64,000 nucleotides of DNA, from positions 62,001 through 126,000 of the forward strand of contig NZ_BAEO01000055.1 in the NCBI RefSeq assembly GCF_000314995.1, written 5' to 3'. The notes under the pieces are model-generated. The model was given only the letters and a program-made list of their open reading frames with translations. It made no database searches and had not been told where the DNA came from. This stretch comes from Paraglaciecola arctica BSs20135. Its GTDB lineage: Bacteria > Pseudomonadota > Gammaproteobacteria > Enterobacterales > Alteromonadaceae. A program made the translations under genes and the position numbers. Shown in pieces: positions 42,775-54,443 of the stretch (positions are counted from its first letter, which is position 1; each line of letters begins with the position of its first letter).

Positions 42775-44268
42775 CTAAAGTAGGCTTTTACGTTGGTTTG
42801 ACGGTGGGATCATTAGTGATTCCCGGTATTTTGCTATTGTCCGCCGCGCTACCATAATACCTTGGTCGGCCAACAATTGTGCAATCTTGCTGTCACTTAA
42901 AGGTTTACTGGGTTTTTCTGCTGCCACTAACTTTTTAATTAATGCTCTGATAGCCGTTGATGAGCATTCTCCGCCTACATCAGTGGCTACGTGGCTAGAA
43001 AAGAAATACTTCAGCTCAAAAATACCTCTTGGTGTATGCATATATTTTTGAGTTGTGACTCGAGAAATAGTGGACTCGTGCATATCTACCATTTCAGCCA
43101 CATCGTTCAAAACCATAGGTCTCATCATTTCGGGGCCGTGTTCAAAAAATCCCATTTGTTGCTGCACTATACAGTTGGACACTTTAAGAAGGGTTTCGTT
43201 GCGACTTTCGACACTTTTAATAAACCATTTGGCTTCTTGTAAATGTGAACGAATAAATTGGCTGTCTGAAGAGTTCTTAACACTTTTACTCATGGCCGCA
43301 TATTGCTGATTAACATTGAGTTTAGGCAAACTATCGGGGTTAAGTTCTACTGTCCAGCGGCCATTCTTTTTAGCTACTGATACGTCTGGGATCACGTATT
43401 CAGATTCGCCCGTGACTATGGCCGTGCCAGGTCTAGGGTTAAGGGTTTGCAATAAACGCATGGCTTCCCGCAACTCTTCTTCCTTGAGACGGGTTTTACG
43501 CATAAGCGTACGATAGTCCTTACTACCAATAAGGTCGCAGTAATCAGTAATTAACATCTTAGCTTCTTCGAGCCAAGGTGTATCTGCGGCAAATTGTCTT
43601 AGTTGGATCAGTAAACATTCTTGCGCGCTGCGCGCTCCCGAGCCTATGGGATCAAACATCTGAATGCGTTTCAGTACTACTGCTACTTCGTCCAGATCAA
43701 TTTCTTCGTCATCCATACTGGCTAGCACTTCTTCAATGCTAATCGTCAAATAACCTGCTTCATCGATAGAGTCGATGATTGCTATAGCTATTGCAATATC
43801 GGTGTCGCTAAAATGGGTTAAACGCATTTGCCAAAGCAAATGGTCTTGAATGTTGTCAGTGGTTTCGCCTTGGAATACTTGATCGTCATCGCCTGCTGAG
43901 CCTGCGCTGCTCATAGAGGCAGGGGCAGATGACGCGCTTAGATATTCATCCCAAGTACTGTCCAGAGGTAAGTCTTCTGGGATGTCATTGTTTTGTAGCG
44001 CATCGCCGCTCTCGACACTATCTACATTCACTTCAGCCTGTTCGTTTGCTGCATCATTGCTATCAGCACTGTGGTTAGTTTCAAGGGCCTTTTCGCCACT
44101 ACCACTATCATTTTGCTCGTCTACTTCTAACAAAGGGTTTGAATCTAGGGCTTCTTGAATTTCAGCTTGTAAGTCCAAAGTAGACAACTGCAAGAGCTTA
44201 ATAGCTTGTTGCAGTTGCGGTGTCATCGTAAGTTGTTGGCTAAATCTTAACTGTAATGAGGGTTTCAT
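42775..44268 (-). CDS. rpoN: RNA polymerase sigma-54 factor
   Basis: 497 residues. Region I begins [19 protein letters not shown] with Q/L-rich activator-responsive helices. A long acidic region II follows (about residues 50-130). The core-binding domain, HTH ([17 protein letters not shown]) and the RpoN box [10 protein letters not shown] near the C-terminus are present. It requires bEBP ATPases and reads -24/-12 promoters. The operon is rpoN-hpf-ptsN-rapZ-ptsO. Confidence 0.97.
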   Translation of the reverse strand: MKPSLQLRFSQQLTMTPQLQQAIKLLQLSTLDLQAEIQEALDSNPLLEVDEQNDSGSGEKALETNHSADSNDAANEQAEVNVDSVESGDALQNNDIPEDLPLDSTWDEYLSASSAPASMSSAGSAGDDDQVFQGETTDNIQDHLLWQMRLTHFSDTDIAIAIAIIDSIDEAGYLTISIEEVLASMDDEEIDLDEVAVVLKRIQMFDPIGSGARSAQECLLIQLRQFAADTPWLEEAKMLITDYCDLIGSKDYRTLMRKTRLKEEELREAMRLLQTLNPRPGTAIVTGESEYVIPDVSVAKKNGRWTVELNPDSLPKLNVNQQYAAMSKSVKNSSDSQFIRSHLQEAKWFIKSVESRNETLLKVSNCIVQQQMGFFEHGPEMMRPMVLNDVAEMVDMHESTISRVTTQKYMHTPRGIFELKYFFSSHVATDVGGECSSTAIRALIKKLVAAEKPSKPLSDSKIAQLLADQGIMVARRTIAKYRESLMIPPSNQRKSLL

Positions 44269-44447
44269 CTACTTCTTATGGTTAATCTGTTGTTGTTATC
44301 AGCCGAGTTAAACTCTTCATTCTAGAAATTACAGCTGTGTTGTCGAAGTCATCCTACTTCAATCATATGTAAACTCAATACTTATGAAGTTCGCCTGCTT
44401 GACAGCCCTGCTGAATTCCCATTATTTTGAATTATTCCTGAGCTTAA

Positions 44448-45173
44448 CTATAGCCTGAATTGTTCACCTAGGTATACATCTCTTACACGTTGATCACTTA
44501 AAACTTCTTCTGCGGTGCCAGATGCTATTAACTCGCCATGGCTAACTATGTATGCCTTCTCACATACATCTAAAGTTTCACGTACGTTGTGATCGGTAAT
44601 TAATACCCCTAGACCTCTATCCCGTAATTGTTGAATTATTTTTTTTATGTCGTTTACTGAAATAGGATCAACCCCAGCAAAGGGTTCATCTAGTAAAATA
44701 AACTCCGGATCCGCTGCCAAAGCTCGCGCAATTTCTACTCTTCTGCGTTCGCCACCAGACAAGCTCATACCTAAACTATTGCGAATATGGTTGATATTAA
44801 ATTCGTCCAATAGTGAGTCGGCCTGTTGTTCTCGCTGTTCTTTGGATAATTCTTTTCGGGTTTGTAATATCGCCATCAGATTTTGATACACAGTTAATTT
44901 TCTGAATATCGACGCTTCTTGAGGTAAATACCCTATTCCTTGTCTAGCGCGTACGTGCATAGGTTGCAGAGTTAGTGACTGTTGATCAATATAAATGTCA
45001 CCTTTATCTAGAGGCACCAAGCCTACAATCATATAAAATGTGGTGGTTTTACCGGCGCCATTTGGCCCTAATAAGCCCACTATTTGGCCTGTCGATACTT
45101 CAATACTGACATCTCGTACCACTTGCCTCGATTTGTAAGACTTTGCTAAATGTGTGGCTTTTAATATGGCCAT
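44448..45173 (-). CDS. lptB: LPS export ABC transporter ATP-binding protein
   Basis: 241 residues. Walker [13 protein letters not shown]-loop, signature [16 protein letters not shown] and Walker [14 protein letters not shown] are all present. LptB powers extraction of LPS from the inner membrane by LptFG. Its start codon overlaps the lptA stop. A 179-bp gap to rpoN should hold the rpoN promoter. Confidence 0.97.
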   Translation of the reverse strand: MAILKATHLAKSYKSRQVVRDVSIEVSTGQIVGLLGPNGAGKTTTFYMIVGLVPLDKGDIYIDQQSLTLQPMHVRARQGIGYLPQEASIFRKLTVYQNLMAILQTRKELSKEQREQQADSLLDEFNINHIRNSLGMSLSGGERRRVEIARALAADPEFILLDEPFAGVDPISVNDIKKIIQQLRDRGLGVLITDHNVRETLDVCEKAYIVSHGELIASGTAEEVLSDQRVRDVYLGEQFRL

Positions 45174-45721
45174 TAAGGTTGTTTATCCTGTTGTTTCGTT
45201 TTTGGTTCTTTGGGCTTTGATACAGGCTGGAAAGTGGTAATAACGCGGCCACTCTCTTGATCACTACCTTGAGCTATGATTTGTTCAAGTTCCATATTAA
45301 ATTTGATCGACTTACCTTTCACGCTACTGGAGTTTTGTTTTATTTCCGCATTTCCCTCTAATGTCAGAGAGCGAGTTTGTCGATGATACTCAATCTTATC
45401 TGCATGTGCAGTGACAATACTGCCATCTTCTTGCTGTTGTGAATATTTAGCTGGATTACCGGTGGCGATAAATATTTCATTACCCTCACCTTTGCTGGCA
45501 TCAATTTCCAATTCATCAGCACTCACTTTTAATGAACCTTGCACAATCACAACATTGCCTTGATAAGACGCTCTTTTGGCTATGCCATCGGCATTTTGGT
45601 ACAGGGAGGCCAGCTCAATTTTTTTAGTAAAATCATCTTTTCCAGCATAACTATCTGCCGAAAATAACAACGCCACTAAAATACTAGCGCTGTATAGACG
45701 GTTGGTAAACGGTTTTAACAT
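45173..45721 (-). CDS. lptA: Periplasmic LPS transport protein LptA
   Basis: 182 residues with a signal peptide cut near SYAGK (residue 27). The OstA/LptA beta-jellyroll has [25 protein letters not shown], and the tail is Lys/Gln-rich. It forms the LPS bridge across the periplasm between LptC and LptD. The gene start lies inside the 3' end of lptC (38-bp overlap). Confidence 0.94.
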   Translation of the reverse strand: MLKPFTNRLYSASILVALLFSADSYAGKDDFTKKIELASLYQNADGIAKRASYQGNVVIVQGSLKVSADELEIDASKGEGNEIFIATGNPAKYSQQQEDGSIVTAHADKIEYHRQTRSLTLEGNAEIKQNSSSVKGKSIKFNMELEQIIAQGSDQESGRVITTFQPVSKPKEPKTKQQDKQP

Positions 45722-46250
45722 GATCTAATAACTCGTATCTTTGGGTTTCTAGGCTAGCGGTAAAGCCATTACTTTTTATCACATAATTTGGTCCGACAAT
45801 CTCTACCGGTTGATCAGAATACATGGTTTTGTCCGCTAAGTTCACTTCGACAAAATTGGTGCGGATAACTTGTATATAGCCTTGTTTATCTAGGCTAGTA
45901 ATTTCAACGTTGGTCTCAAATTGGATACGTTGATCTTCATACAAAGTGCCTTCCTGTGCGTCGACTTTCCAAGGGTGTAACGATTGTGCATATAATAAAT
46001 AGTTAGGTTGTTTAAATAATGTGAACCCAAGTAAATCAAAATTTTCCATCTTTTGGGCAAATACCTGATGATTTATCTGACCGAATTTATCATATAATGT
46101 ACTGCGCATTTTAGTTGCTTGGTAATTTGGAACCCAAGCTTCTTCTGTTTGTGAGTCTACTTTAATTTCATCCTCAGAAAGCCAGCCTGGCAGACTCAAG
46201 GCTAAGGCTAAAATAAATAACATCACAATACAGAGGGTAACGCGATTCAT
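45684..46250 (-). CDS. lptC: LPS export system protein LptC
   Basis: 188 residues with one N-terminal transmembrane helix and a periplasmic jellyroll (GFTLFKQPNYLLYAQSLHPW, then GPNYVIKSNGFTASLETQRY). LptC docks LptA onto the LptBFG complex. It follows kdsD by only 34 bp, leaving no room for kdsC, which sits between them in E. coli. Confidence 0.93.
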   Translation of the reverse strand: MNRVTLCIVMLFILALALSLPGWLSEDEIKVDSQTEEAWVPNYQATKMRSTLYDKFGQINHQVFAQKMENFDLLGFTLFKQPNYLLYAQSLHPWKVDAQEGTLYEDQRIQFETNVEITSLDKQGYIQVIRTNFVEVNLADKTMYSDQPVEIVGPNYVIKSNGFTASLETQRYELLDHVKTVYQPSIQR

Positions 46251-46284
46251 ATACTGGCGCCGTGAATAGTCTCTAACTTAGACA

Positions 46285-47244
46285 TTAAATTATCCCTGCC
46301 TGAAGCAGTAACTGCATATTGATTGCACCTATAGGTTTGCCATTAGTGTCGGTTACAAACAGCGAACTTATTTTATGTTTTTGCATAAGCAAGAGCACTT
46401 CGGCGGCCAACATCTCAGGCTTGGCAGTAATACTATTGGGCGTCATAATTTGATAAATTTGAGTTTTGTGGATATCAATTCTATCGTCGAGCACTCTGCG
46501 CAAATCACCATCTGTAAAAATACCCAATAACTTGCCATTGTCATCTATTACACCAGCCATGCCTAAGGCTTTTTGTGAAATGACCAATAAAACTTCACGC
46601 AAAGTTTGTTGCCCTGAAACCAAAGGTAAAGATGCTTCTTTAACCATCACGTCTTCTAGTTTAAGCAACAACTTTCTACCTAGTGAACCACCAGGGTGAG
46701 ATAAGGCAAAATCTTCTGAAGTGAAACCTCGTGCATCTAGCAAGGCGACGGCTAGTGCATCACCCATAACTAAGGTAGCGGTTGTACTTGATGTAGGAGC
46801 AAGGCCAAGTGAACAGGCTTCCTGCTCCACTTTAATGCACAGGTTAATGTCGGCATATTTGCCAAGGGTACTTTGGGAATTTGCTGTCATGGCAATAATA
46901 GGCACACCCATTCGTTTCACCACAGGGATTAACGCTAAGAGTTCGGCCGTTTCGCCTGAATTTGAGATGGCCAACAAAATGTCTTGCTCGGTCAGCATCC
47001 CCAAATCACCGTGATTGGCTTCGGCCGGATGCATAAAAAAGGCTGGGGTGCCCGTACTGGCAAGTGTGGCCGATATTTTATGGCCGATATGACCTGATTT
47101 ACCCATTCCACAAACAATCACTTTACCTTTACAAGGTAAAATCAATTGGCAAGCTTCTACAAAAGCGTCATCAATATACTGAACTAATTGTGCGATAGCC
47201 TTTTGCTCAATTTCCAATACTCTTAAAGCCGATTGTTTAATCAT
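46285..47244 (-). CDS. kdsD: Arabinose-5-phosphate isomerase
   Basis: 319 residues. The SIS domain has GKVIVCGMGKSGHIG near residue 40 and SNSGETAELL near 94; two CBS domains fill the C-terminal third (FTDGDLRRVLD). It converts ribulose-5-P to arabinose-5-P, the first step to Kdo for LPS. It is 14 bp after yrbG and precedes lptC. Confidence 0.95.
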   Translation of the reverse strand: MIKQSALRVLEIEQKAIAQLVQYIDDAFVEACQLILPCKGKVIVCGMGKSGHIGHKISATLASTGTPAFFMHPAEANHGDLGMLTEQDILLAISNSGETAELLALIPVVKRMGVPIIAMTANSQSTLGKYADINLCIKVEQEACSLGLAPTSSTTATLVMGDALAVALLDARGFTSEDFALSHPGGSLGRKLLLKLEDVMVKEASLPLVSGQQTLREVLLVISQKALGMAGVIDDNGKLLGIFTDGDLRRVLDDRIDIHKTQIYQIMTPNSITAKPEMLAAEVLLLMQKHKISSLFVTDTNGKPIGAINMQLLLQAGII

Positions 47245-47258
47245 AGTGTGATTCTAGG

Positions 47259-48215
47259 TTAACTAAATAACAAAAATTGATAAGCACAGAAGCATAATAT
47301 CAGACAAAAACCTTCAGTTCGGTTAATGCGCCTACTTCTTTTGAAATTAAAGCTAAATATGATGAGTAAGCCAGTTAAACCTAACATCACATAACTGTCG
47401 CGCGAAGCAGCATTTTCATCTATTAACCCTGGTGCTATTAGACCAGGCATGGCCAGTACTGCTAACAGGTTAAAAATATTAGAACCGATAATGTTACCCA
47501 AAGCTAAATCATCTTCGTTTTTTAATACTCCCGCAATACAGGCTGCTAGCTCTGGCAAACTTGTGCCAATAGCAATAATAGTTAAACCGATTACCAATTC
47601 ACTTAAACCGAAGTGTCGCGCTATCACTTCGGCAGAATCTACCATAAAGTGGGCACTCAAAGGCAGAAGTATCAAACCTACGACTAACCACATCACTGCT
47701 TTGGAGGTAGGCACGCCAGAAGGAATTTCATTTTCTGTTTCGGATTGTAATAGATCATCTTTTTCCATATGGAAAGACATCCAAGTTAACCCGCCTATTA
47801 CAACAAAGAATAAAGTAATCAAAATGATCCCTTCTACTTTGAGCAATAAAAAGTCAGATAAGAAATATACCGCGAGTAAGGTAACTAGCAATAATACTGG
47901 CATTTCTTTTTTCAGGGTACTTGATGCAATAGATAGCGGTTTAAATAATGCGGTTAAACCCAAGACTAAGGCTATATTAGTTATATTTGAACCGAGTGCG
48001 TTACCCACTGCCGTATCTGTGTTGCCATTGAGGGAGGCTGTCGCAGCTACCATTATTTCTGGAGCAGATGAACCCATGGCGACTATAGTAAGACCAATAA
48101 TCATAGGCGATACGCCTATATTTTTAGCTAACACTGAGGCGCCAAAAACAAATCTATCTGCGCCCCAACTTAAAACAATAAGCCAAATCAGGAAATAACA
48201 AGCTTCTAAAATCAC
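47259..48215 (-). CDS. yrbG: Calcium/sodium:proton antiporter family protein YrbG
   Basis: 318 residues, about ten hydrophobic segments in two inverted CaCA repeats. The alpha motifs are GSSAPEIMVAATASLNGNTD near residue 47 and GTSLPELAACIAGVLKNEDD near 215. It exchanges Ca2+ or Na+ across the inner membrane. It is the first gene of the kdsD-lpt run, divergent from the mla operon. Confidence 0.92.
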   Translation of the reverse strand: MILEACYFLIWLIVLSWGADRFVFGASVLAKNIGVSPMIIGLTIVAMGSSAPEIMVAATASLNGNTDTAVGNALGSNITNIALVLGLTALFKPLSIASSTLKKEMPVLLLVTLLAVYFLSDFLLLKVEGIILITLFFVVIGGLTWMSFHMEKDDLLQSETENEIPSGVPTSKAVMWLVVGLILLPLSAHFMVDSAEVIARHFGLSELVIGLTIIAIGTSLPELAACIAGVLKNEDDLALGNIIGSNIFNLLAVLAMPGLIAPGLIDENAASRDSYVMLGLTGLLIIFSFNFKRSRRINRTEGFCLILCFCAYQFLLFS

Positions 48216-48638
48216 AAAATTTCACTTCTAGTTTTTATAAAGGTTAAAAATAGTCGAATCAATTGTCGCAAAAAGCTAAGGCTTTGCATATGAAGTTTAT
48301 ATAAATTAGTTTCGCAACTTTTTTGCTGCTCTATAGGTCTAGAGTCAACATGTATCTATTTGTTATTTCGATATATGCATCAACAGTCACGAAAGCAAGT
48401 ATGTATAATGTATCTGATTTGCTTTAAGTCGGTAAGAAAGCAGCAAGCGAGACCAAATGATCTTATCATCAATGGTTAGTGTTAAGCTGATATTCAGCAA
48501 TAGCTGTATTAAATCGAATATACCTTGTTACTTTTTGCTTTTGTTCTTTTATGCAGAAAACTAATACAATAGTCATCTTTATATCGGGTTGTTTTTTATA
48601 CTTAGCTCGATTAACCAAATTGGAATGTTCCTATCTTA
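48216..48638. other. yrbG/mlaF divergent intergenic region
   Basis: 423 bp with no open gene. A possible mlaF promoter has -35 TTGTTC and -10 TACAAT near 48545-48575 with an 18-bp spacer. Other AT-rich -10-like sequences occur, such as TATAAT near 48403. No hairpin or known operator stands out. Confidence 0.35.
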
Positions 48639-49439
48639 ATGGAAAATTTGATTGAAATTAACAATCTGACCTTTAGTCGTAGTGGTCGAATTATATACGA
48701 TGATATTTCACTACAGATTAAAAAAGGCAAGACTACCGCCATTATGGGCCCAAGTGGTATTGGCAAAACAACTATGTTGCGCTTGATGGGGGGCCAGTTG
48801 GTGCCTGACAAAGGTGATATTAAATTTAAAGGTGAGTCTATACCCGGTATGCGTCGCAACCGTCTTTATGAAGTGCGAAGACAAATGAGCATGTTATTTC
48901 AAAGTGGTGCCTTATTTACCGATATGACAGTGTTCGACAATATTGCTTTCCCTCTTAGGGAGCACACAAAATTATCTGAATCTATTATTCATACTGTGGT
49001 CTTGCTTAAATTACAGGCAGTAGGTTTAAGAGGTGCGGCAGATTTAATGCCTGCTGAATTATCTGGTGGTATGGCGCGTCGTGTTGCATTAGCAAGAGCT
49101 ATTGCACTGGATCCAGAGCTGATTATGTATGATGAACCATTTGGAGGGCAAGATCCTATCTCAATGGGGGTATTAGTAAAGTTGATCAAAGCCTTAAATG
49201 ACGCTTTACAATTAACCAGTGTGGTTGTAACTCATGATGTGACTGAAGTATTAACTATTGCTGACTATATTTACATTTTGGCAGAGAAAAGGATTATTGG
49301 TAGTGGTACCCCTGAGCAAATTAAAAATAGTGATTCGCCGTTGGTACAACAGTTTTTGCAAGGTGAAGCAGATGGTCCAGTGCCTTTTCATTATCCTGCG
49401 AGTAGCATTGCTCAAGCTTTTTTAGGTAACGAATCATGA
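48639..49439 (+). CDS. mlaF: Phospholipid ABC transporter ATP-binding protein MlaF
   Basis: 266 residues. Walker [12 protein letters not shown], signature [17 protein letters not shown] and Walker [14 protein letters not shown] are present. The C-terminal extension beyond the ATPase core contacts MlaB in the family. It drives phospholipid movement between membranes to keep outer-leaflet asymmetry. Its end overlaps mlaE by 4 bp. Confidence 0.96.
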   Translation: MENLIEINNLTFSRSGRIIYDDISLQIKKGKTTAIMGPSGIGKTTMLRLMGGQLVPDKGDIKFKGESIPGMRRNRLYEVRRQMSMLFQSGALFTDMTVFDNIAFPLREHTKLSESIIHTVVLLKLQAVGLRGAADLMPAELSGGMARRVALARAIALDPELIMYDEPFGGQDPISMGVLVKLIKALNDALQLTSVVVTHDVTEVLTIADYIYILAEKRIIGSGTPEQIKNSDSPLVQQFLQGEADGPVPFHYPASSIAQAFLGNES

Positions 49440-50215
49440 ATTGGTTAATAAATTTGGGTGCTCACACCTTAGAGCGCTTAGAAATGTTTGGTCGCGCCGC
49501 TTATATGTTGTTTGGGGCTATTATTGCCAAACCTCAGCCTTTAAAGATGCTTCCCTTAACGATTAAGCAAATACATGTAGTAGGTGTGCAGTCACTACTG
49601 ATTATAGTGGTATCTGGTCTATTTATTGGCATGGTAATGGCTTTGCAAAGTTATACTGTTTTAGTGGATTATGGCGCTGAAGGAAGTCTTGGGCCAATGG
49701 TCGCCTTATCCTTATTAAGGGAGTTAGGCCCAGTTGTGACAGCTTTATTGTTCGCTGGACGAGCAGGTTCGGCACTGACTGCTGAAATAGGTTTAATGAA
49801 AGCGACGGAACAGTTAAGTAGTTTGGAAATGATGGCCGTTGATCCACTGCGCAGAGTCATTGCTCCGCGTCTTTGGGCGGGTATTATATCCATGCCAATG
49901 CTAGCTCTCATTTTTAGTGCAGTTGGTATTTTGGGAGGACATATAGTCGGCGTTGATTGGTTGGGCGTAGATTCAGGCAGTTATTGGTCTATTATGCAGT
50001 CAACTGTGGATTGGAATAAAGACGTGGTGAACGGGATTATAAAGAGCATAGTGTTTGCTTTTGTGATTACTTGGATTGCCACTTTTAAAGGATACGATTC
50101 TATACCCACCTCTGAAGGGATAAGTAAGGCAACAACAGAAACAGTGGTGTTTTCTTCGTTAGCGGTACTTGGGCTAGATTTTATATTAACCGCATTAATG
50201 TTCGGAATTGAGTAG
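49436..50215 (+). CDS. mlaE: Phospholipid ABC transporter permease MlaE
   Basis: 259 residues, with the MlaE core [31 protein letters not shown] at about residues 98-128 and [16 protein letters not shown] next to it. Five or six hydrophobic segments form the inner-membrane permease dimer. Overlap with mlaF and 11-bp spacing to mlaD show one operon. Confidence 0.96.
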   Translation: MNWLINLGAHTLERLEMFGRAAYMLFGAIIAKPQPLKMLPLTIKQIHVVGVQSLLIIVVSGLFIGMVMALQSYTVLVDYGAEGSLGPMVALSLLRELGPVVTALLFAGRAGSALTAEIGLMKATEQLSSLEMMAVDPLRRVIAPRLWAGIISMPMLALIFSAVGILGGHIVGVDWLGVDSGSYWSIMQSTVDWNKDVVNGIIKSIVFAFVITWIATFKGYDSIPTSEGISKATTETVVFSSLAVLGLDFILTALMFGIE

Positions 50216-50226
50216 AGGAAATGGGA

Positions 50227-50694
50227 ATGAAATCCAGGAAAGCGGAATTATTAGTAGGTGTGTTTGTCGCAATAACGATAGCAGCAGGTTTAATGTTAGC
50301 ACTGAATGTCGCCAATAAAAGTATGTCGAGCAATGATGATACCTATATCTTGTACGCAAAATTTGACAATATTGGTGGCTTAAAAGTTCGTTCAGCTGTG
50401 AAGGTAGGTGGGGTAACAGTGGGTAGGGTCGATAAAATCACCCTTAACAATAGCGATTTCACACCTGTAGTGACCATGAGTATTTTGTCAGAATTCAATC
50501 AATTTCCAGAAACCAGTTCGGTATCTATACTTACCTCGGGTTTATTAGGAGAGCAATATGTTGGTTTTCAACCAGGTTTTGCTATTGAGGGTGTTGAAAG
50601 CTTGTCTCAAGGGGACTACATAGAAGACACAAAATCAGCGTTAGTATTAGAAGATCTCATTGGTCAGTTTTTATTTAGTAGCAACGACGGTTAA
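50227..50694 (+). CDS. mlaD: Outer membrane lipid asymmetry protein MlaD
   Basis: 155 residues from ATG 50227, which has AGAGGAA at good spacing; ATG 50221 is too close to that site. One membrane anchor (residues 6-25) is followed by the MCE domain with LYAKFDNIGGLKVRSAVKVG and TSGLLGEQYVGFQPG. The end KSALVLEDLIGQFLF forms the hydrophobic pore helix of the hexamer. It is shorter at the C-terminus than E. coli MlaD. Confidence 0.94.
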   Translation: MKSRKAELLVGVFVAITIAAGLMLALNVANKSMSSNDDTYILYAKFDNIGGLKVRSAVKVGGVTVGRVDKITLNNSDFTPVVTMSILSEFNQFPETSSVSILTSGLLGEQYVGFQPGFAIEGVESLSQGDYIEDTKSALVLEDLIGQFLFSSNDG

Positions 50695-50721
50695 GCTATG
50701 TTGTCGATTGGAGAAAATAAC

Positions 50722-51366
50722 GTGATAAACAAATGGGCACTTTTATTATTGAGTGGGATATTAATTTTTTGTTCTGGTATCGCGCAGGCACAAAACGAAA
50801 ATCCCTATGTAATGTTAGAAGATGTAGCAACCAAAACTTTCAGCAGAATTAAGAAAGAGCGGCAGCTCATAGAAGTCGAACCAGAACTTTTACGCACTGT
50901 GATGGAAGAGGAATTATTGCCTTATGTTGATTACAGCTTTTCTGCGTTAAAGGTTTTGGGAAAGTACTATAAAAAAGTACCAAGAGACAAAATACCCGAA
51001 TATATTAGTGTTTTTCGTTCATATTTGATCACAACTTATGCATTAGCCATGGCCTACTATGATGGCCAGGATGTTGAATTTCAGCCGGTTCGTGAAGTAA
51101 CAGATGAAAAAACAGTAACGGTCAGAGCTGTGGTTAGAGAACCCGGGCGACCAGACATTAATTTGGCTTTCAAATTACGTAAAAATAATAAAACTAATGA
51201 GTGGAAAGCTTACGATATGGTGGCTGAAGGTATTAGTCTTTTATCGAGTAAGCAAAGCGAATTCCAATCTATCTTGCGAAAGGATGGTATACAAAAAGTA
51301 ATTGATTTAATGAATAACACTATTAGCAAACCTATTAATATTGACCCCGAAAAAAAGGAAACTTAG
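50722..51366 (+). CDS. mlaC: Periplasmic phospholipid-binding protein MlaC
   Basis: 214 residues from GTG 50722, preceded by GGAG at 9 nt. This gives a clean signal peptide (INKWALLLLSG to IAQAQ). The ATG at 50698 lacks a Shine-Dalgarno and would add eight polar residues. The Ttg2D/MlaC fold is recognisable from VDYSFSALKVLGKYYKKVP and FQPVREVTDEKTVTVRAVV. It ferries phospholipid between MlaA and MlaFEDB. Confidence 0.92.
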   Translation: MINKWALLLLSGILIFCSGIAQAQNENPYVMLEDVATKTFSRIKKERQLIEVEPELLRTVMEEELLPYVDYSFSALKVLGKYYKKVPRDKIPEYISVFRSYLITTYALAMAYYDGQDVEFQPVREVTDEKTVTVRAVVREPGRPDINLAFKLRKNNKTNEWKAYDMVAEGISLLSSKQSEFQSILRKDGIQKVIDLMNNTISKPINIDPEKKET

Positions 51367-51681
51367 GTGACTAAATTGCAAGTAACTGAGTCTCCTAAAG
51401 GATATTACAGCTTACAAGGCGAGTTGAATCGCAACACTATAGCTAAGTCAGATGCCTTGGCCATACTTAAACAAAACAATCAAAAAAACGCTAGCGATGA
51501 TGTTTTTACTCTCGATATGTCTGGAGTGAGTCATTCTGATACCGCAGGGTTAGCATGGTTAATGAACTTCCTCAAAGACAACCAGCAACAGAATGTTCAG
51601 TTTAAGCTTAAGAACATCCCAAAAAGCTTGATAAAGCTTGCAAAAATAAGCGACGTAGACAGTTTTTTGTCGGTACAATAG
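51367..51681 (+). CDS. mlaB: STAS domain protein MlaB
   Basis: 104 residues from GTG 51367, which directly follows the mlaC stop. The STAS motif DMSGVSHSDTAGLAWLMNFL around residues 55-75 places Ser and Thr at the conserved loop. MlaB binds and stabilises MlaF ATPase dimers. Confidence 0.9.
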   Translation: MTKLQVTESPKGYYSLQGELNRNTIAKSDALAILKQNNQKNASDDVFTLDMSGVSHSDTAGLAWLMNFLKDNQQQNVQFKLKNIPKSLIKLAKISDVDSFLSVQ

Positions 51682-51710
51682 TCGATTATTTTTACTCATC
51701 TGGACTTGTC

Positions 51711-51968
51711 ATGGATAATCAACAAATTGAAGCGCTTTTACTTGAAACATTAGGCTTAGCCGAAGCACACGTGAATGGTGATGGTTCGCATTTTCAAGTC
51801 ATAGCTGTAAGTGATCAGTTTGCAGATATGAGCCGAGTTAAGAAACAGCAGTTTGTTTATGCGCCTTTGGCTGCAAAAATTGCTGAAGGTAGTATGCACG
51901 CAGTTTCCATTAAAACCTTTACCGAAAGCCAATGGAAGCGGGAGAAGATGTTTAATCTTCCTCAATAA
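51711..51968 (+). CDS. ibaG: BolA family protein IbaG
   Basis: 85 residues, BolA/IbaG fold with EAHVNGDGSHFQVIAVSDQF and the VKKQQFVYAPLAAKIAEGSMHAVSIKTFT segment; the His in MHAV is a usual Fe-S ligand when paired with a monothiol glutaredoxin. It sits between mlaB and murA, the order seen in E. coli. Confidence 0.93.
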   Translation: MDNQQIEALLLETLGLAEAHVNGDGSHFQVIAVSDQFADMSRVKKQQFVYAPLAAKIAEGSMHAVSIKTFTESQWKREKMFNLPQ

Positions 51969-52004
51969 TATCCGCAAAAACATCATCCTAGTAACATCGA
52001 ATAG

Positions 52005-53276
<1,272 letters not shown>

Positions 53277-53286
53277 AAGCACTGAG

Positions 53287-54339
53287 CTATAATTCATCTA
53301 CTATCATTTTTAATTTGAGTCTTTGTTCATCTCTACGGATTTCCAACTGTATTTCTTTTCCTGGTTGAGTGTTAGAAATATATTCTAAGGTTTTACGTAT
53401 GTTATTGGCTGGAATATCGTCTACAGATAATATGACATCGCCTACCTGCAACCCACCTATGTCCGCAGGACGACCTTGATCAATTGAGGTAACCGTAATC
53501 CCGACACTTGATGGTCCATCTTGAGCCCCTCCAAAGCCTAATGCTCCACGGGTGACCTTTCCGGTAGCAATTATTTCAGTCATAACCTTTTTAGCTAAAG
53601 TGTAAGGTACCGCAAAAGATACGCCATCAACGGACTCTACGCGGCTGCGGCTGACGCGAGTTTTAAAATTAGCATTGTTAATACCAATCAAGAAACCTTC
53701 ACTATCTACCAATGCCCCACCAGAATTCCCCTCGTTAAGCACTGCGTCTGTTTGAATATAATCGAAGTAGTGATTTAAGCCGTTGTTACTAATTCGACTG
53801 ACAATACCTTGGGTAACTGTTTGTCCTAAATTGTAAGGATTACCTAAGGCTAATACAACGTCACCGACTAATGCATTAGGATTGTCAAGTTGCGGGATTG
53901 GGTGCAGGTTTTCAGCGGAGACGCTAAGTACTGCTAAATCAGTTATAGGGTCATAACCTAAGATTTGTGCTTCTTCGAATCGCCCGTCTTGAAGTCCCAC
54001 TACAATAAGTTTAGCGTTAGCAATAACGTGATAACAGGTGAGAATGTAGCCGCTTGAAGTCATAACTACGCCAGAGCCTAAGCTTGAACGTTCAACCGGG
54101 TGCCTGCGGTTGTATCCCGAGCTGTCGATACCAATGCTATATATATTTACAACCGCCGGGCCAGCATCATTGACGGCTGAATTGAAGCTTCGTTTCTTTG
54201 GGGAAGTGTCATTGTTGGTAAATAATGTCAAGGGTAGACCACTACCTTGCCGTAAATCAGGTACTAACAATAAGATGATCGATGAAATGATCACGCCAAT
54301 GATGATGGATTTTAGTAAAAAAGATAAGGTTTTTAGCAC
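53287..54339 (-). CDS. degS: Site-1 periplasmic serine protease DegS
   Basis: 350 residues. One N-terminal transmembrane anchor (about 8-26), trypsin-like domain with His104 (CYHVIANA), Asp134 (DPITDLAVL) and Ser206 (NEGNSGGAL), and a single PDZ domain (GVSITV-like to the end). DegS cleaves RseA on sensing misfolded porins and so activates sigma-E. It is convergent with murA and follows degQ. Confidence 0.95.
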   Translation of the reverse strand: MLKTLSFLLKSIIIGVIISSIILLLVPDLRQGSGLPLTLFTNNDTSPKKRSFNSAVNDAGPAVVNIYSIGIDSSGYNRRHPVERSSLGSGVVMTSSGYILTCYHVIANAKLIVVGLQDGRFEEAQILGYDPITDLAVLSVSAENLHPIPQLDNPNALVGDVVLALGNPYNLGQTVTQGIVSRISNNGLNHYFDYIQTDAVLNEGNSGGALVDSEGFLIGINNANFKTRVSRSRVESVDGVSFAVPYTLAKKVMTEIIATGKVTRGALGFGGAQDGPSSVGITVTSIDQGRPADIGGLQVGDVILSVDDIPANNIRKTLEYISNTQPGKEIQLEIRRDEQRLKLKMIVDEL

Positions 54340-54399
54340 GAGTAATATTAAGAATTTTTCACGTCAGATAATATTAATAATAACATTGAAATCAGTGAG

Positions 54400-54434
54400 T
54401 TGATAGCGATACTATGGCCTAGTACCGCTATCAA
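54400..54434 (-). terminator. Hairpin just downstream of degQ
   Basis: TTGATAGCG pairs with CGCTATCAA, with a further TAC/GTA pairing inside. It begins 10 bp beyond the degQ stop. There is no T-run after it, so it may stabilise the mRNA end rather than terminate. Confidence 0.4.
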
Positions 54435-54443
54435 TAGAGAGTT

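Noticed and set aside
47449-48198. 249-codon open frame antisense to yrbG
   Set aside because: It mirrors the codon pattern of the CaCA antiporter on the other strand, whose motifs are clear; it is a shadow frame.
54350-54385. Fur-box-like AT sequence upstream of degS
   Set aside because: GATAATATTAATAATAACATT matches only part of the 19-bp consensus, and degS is not an iron-regulated gene.
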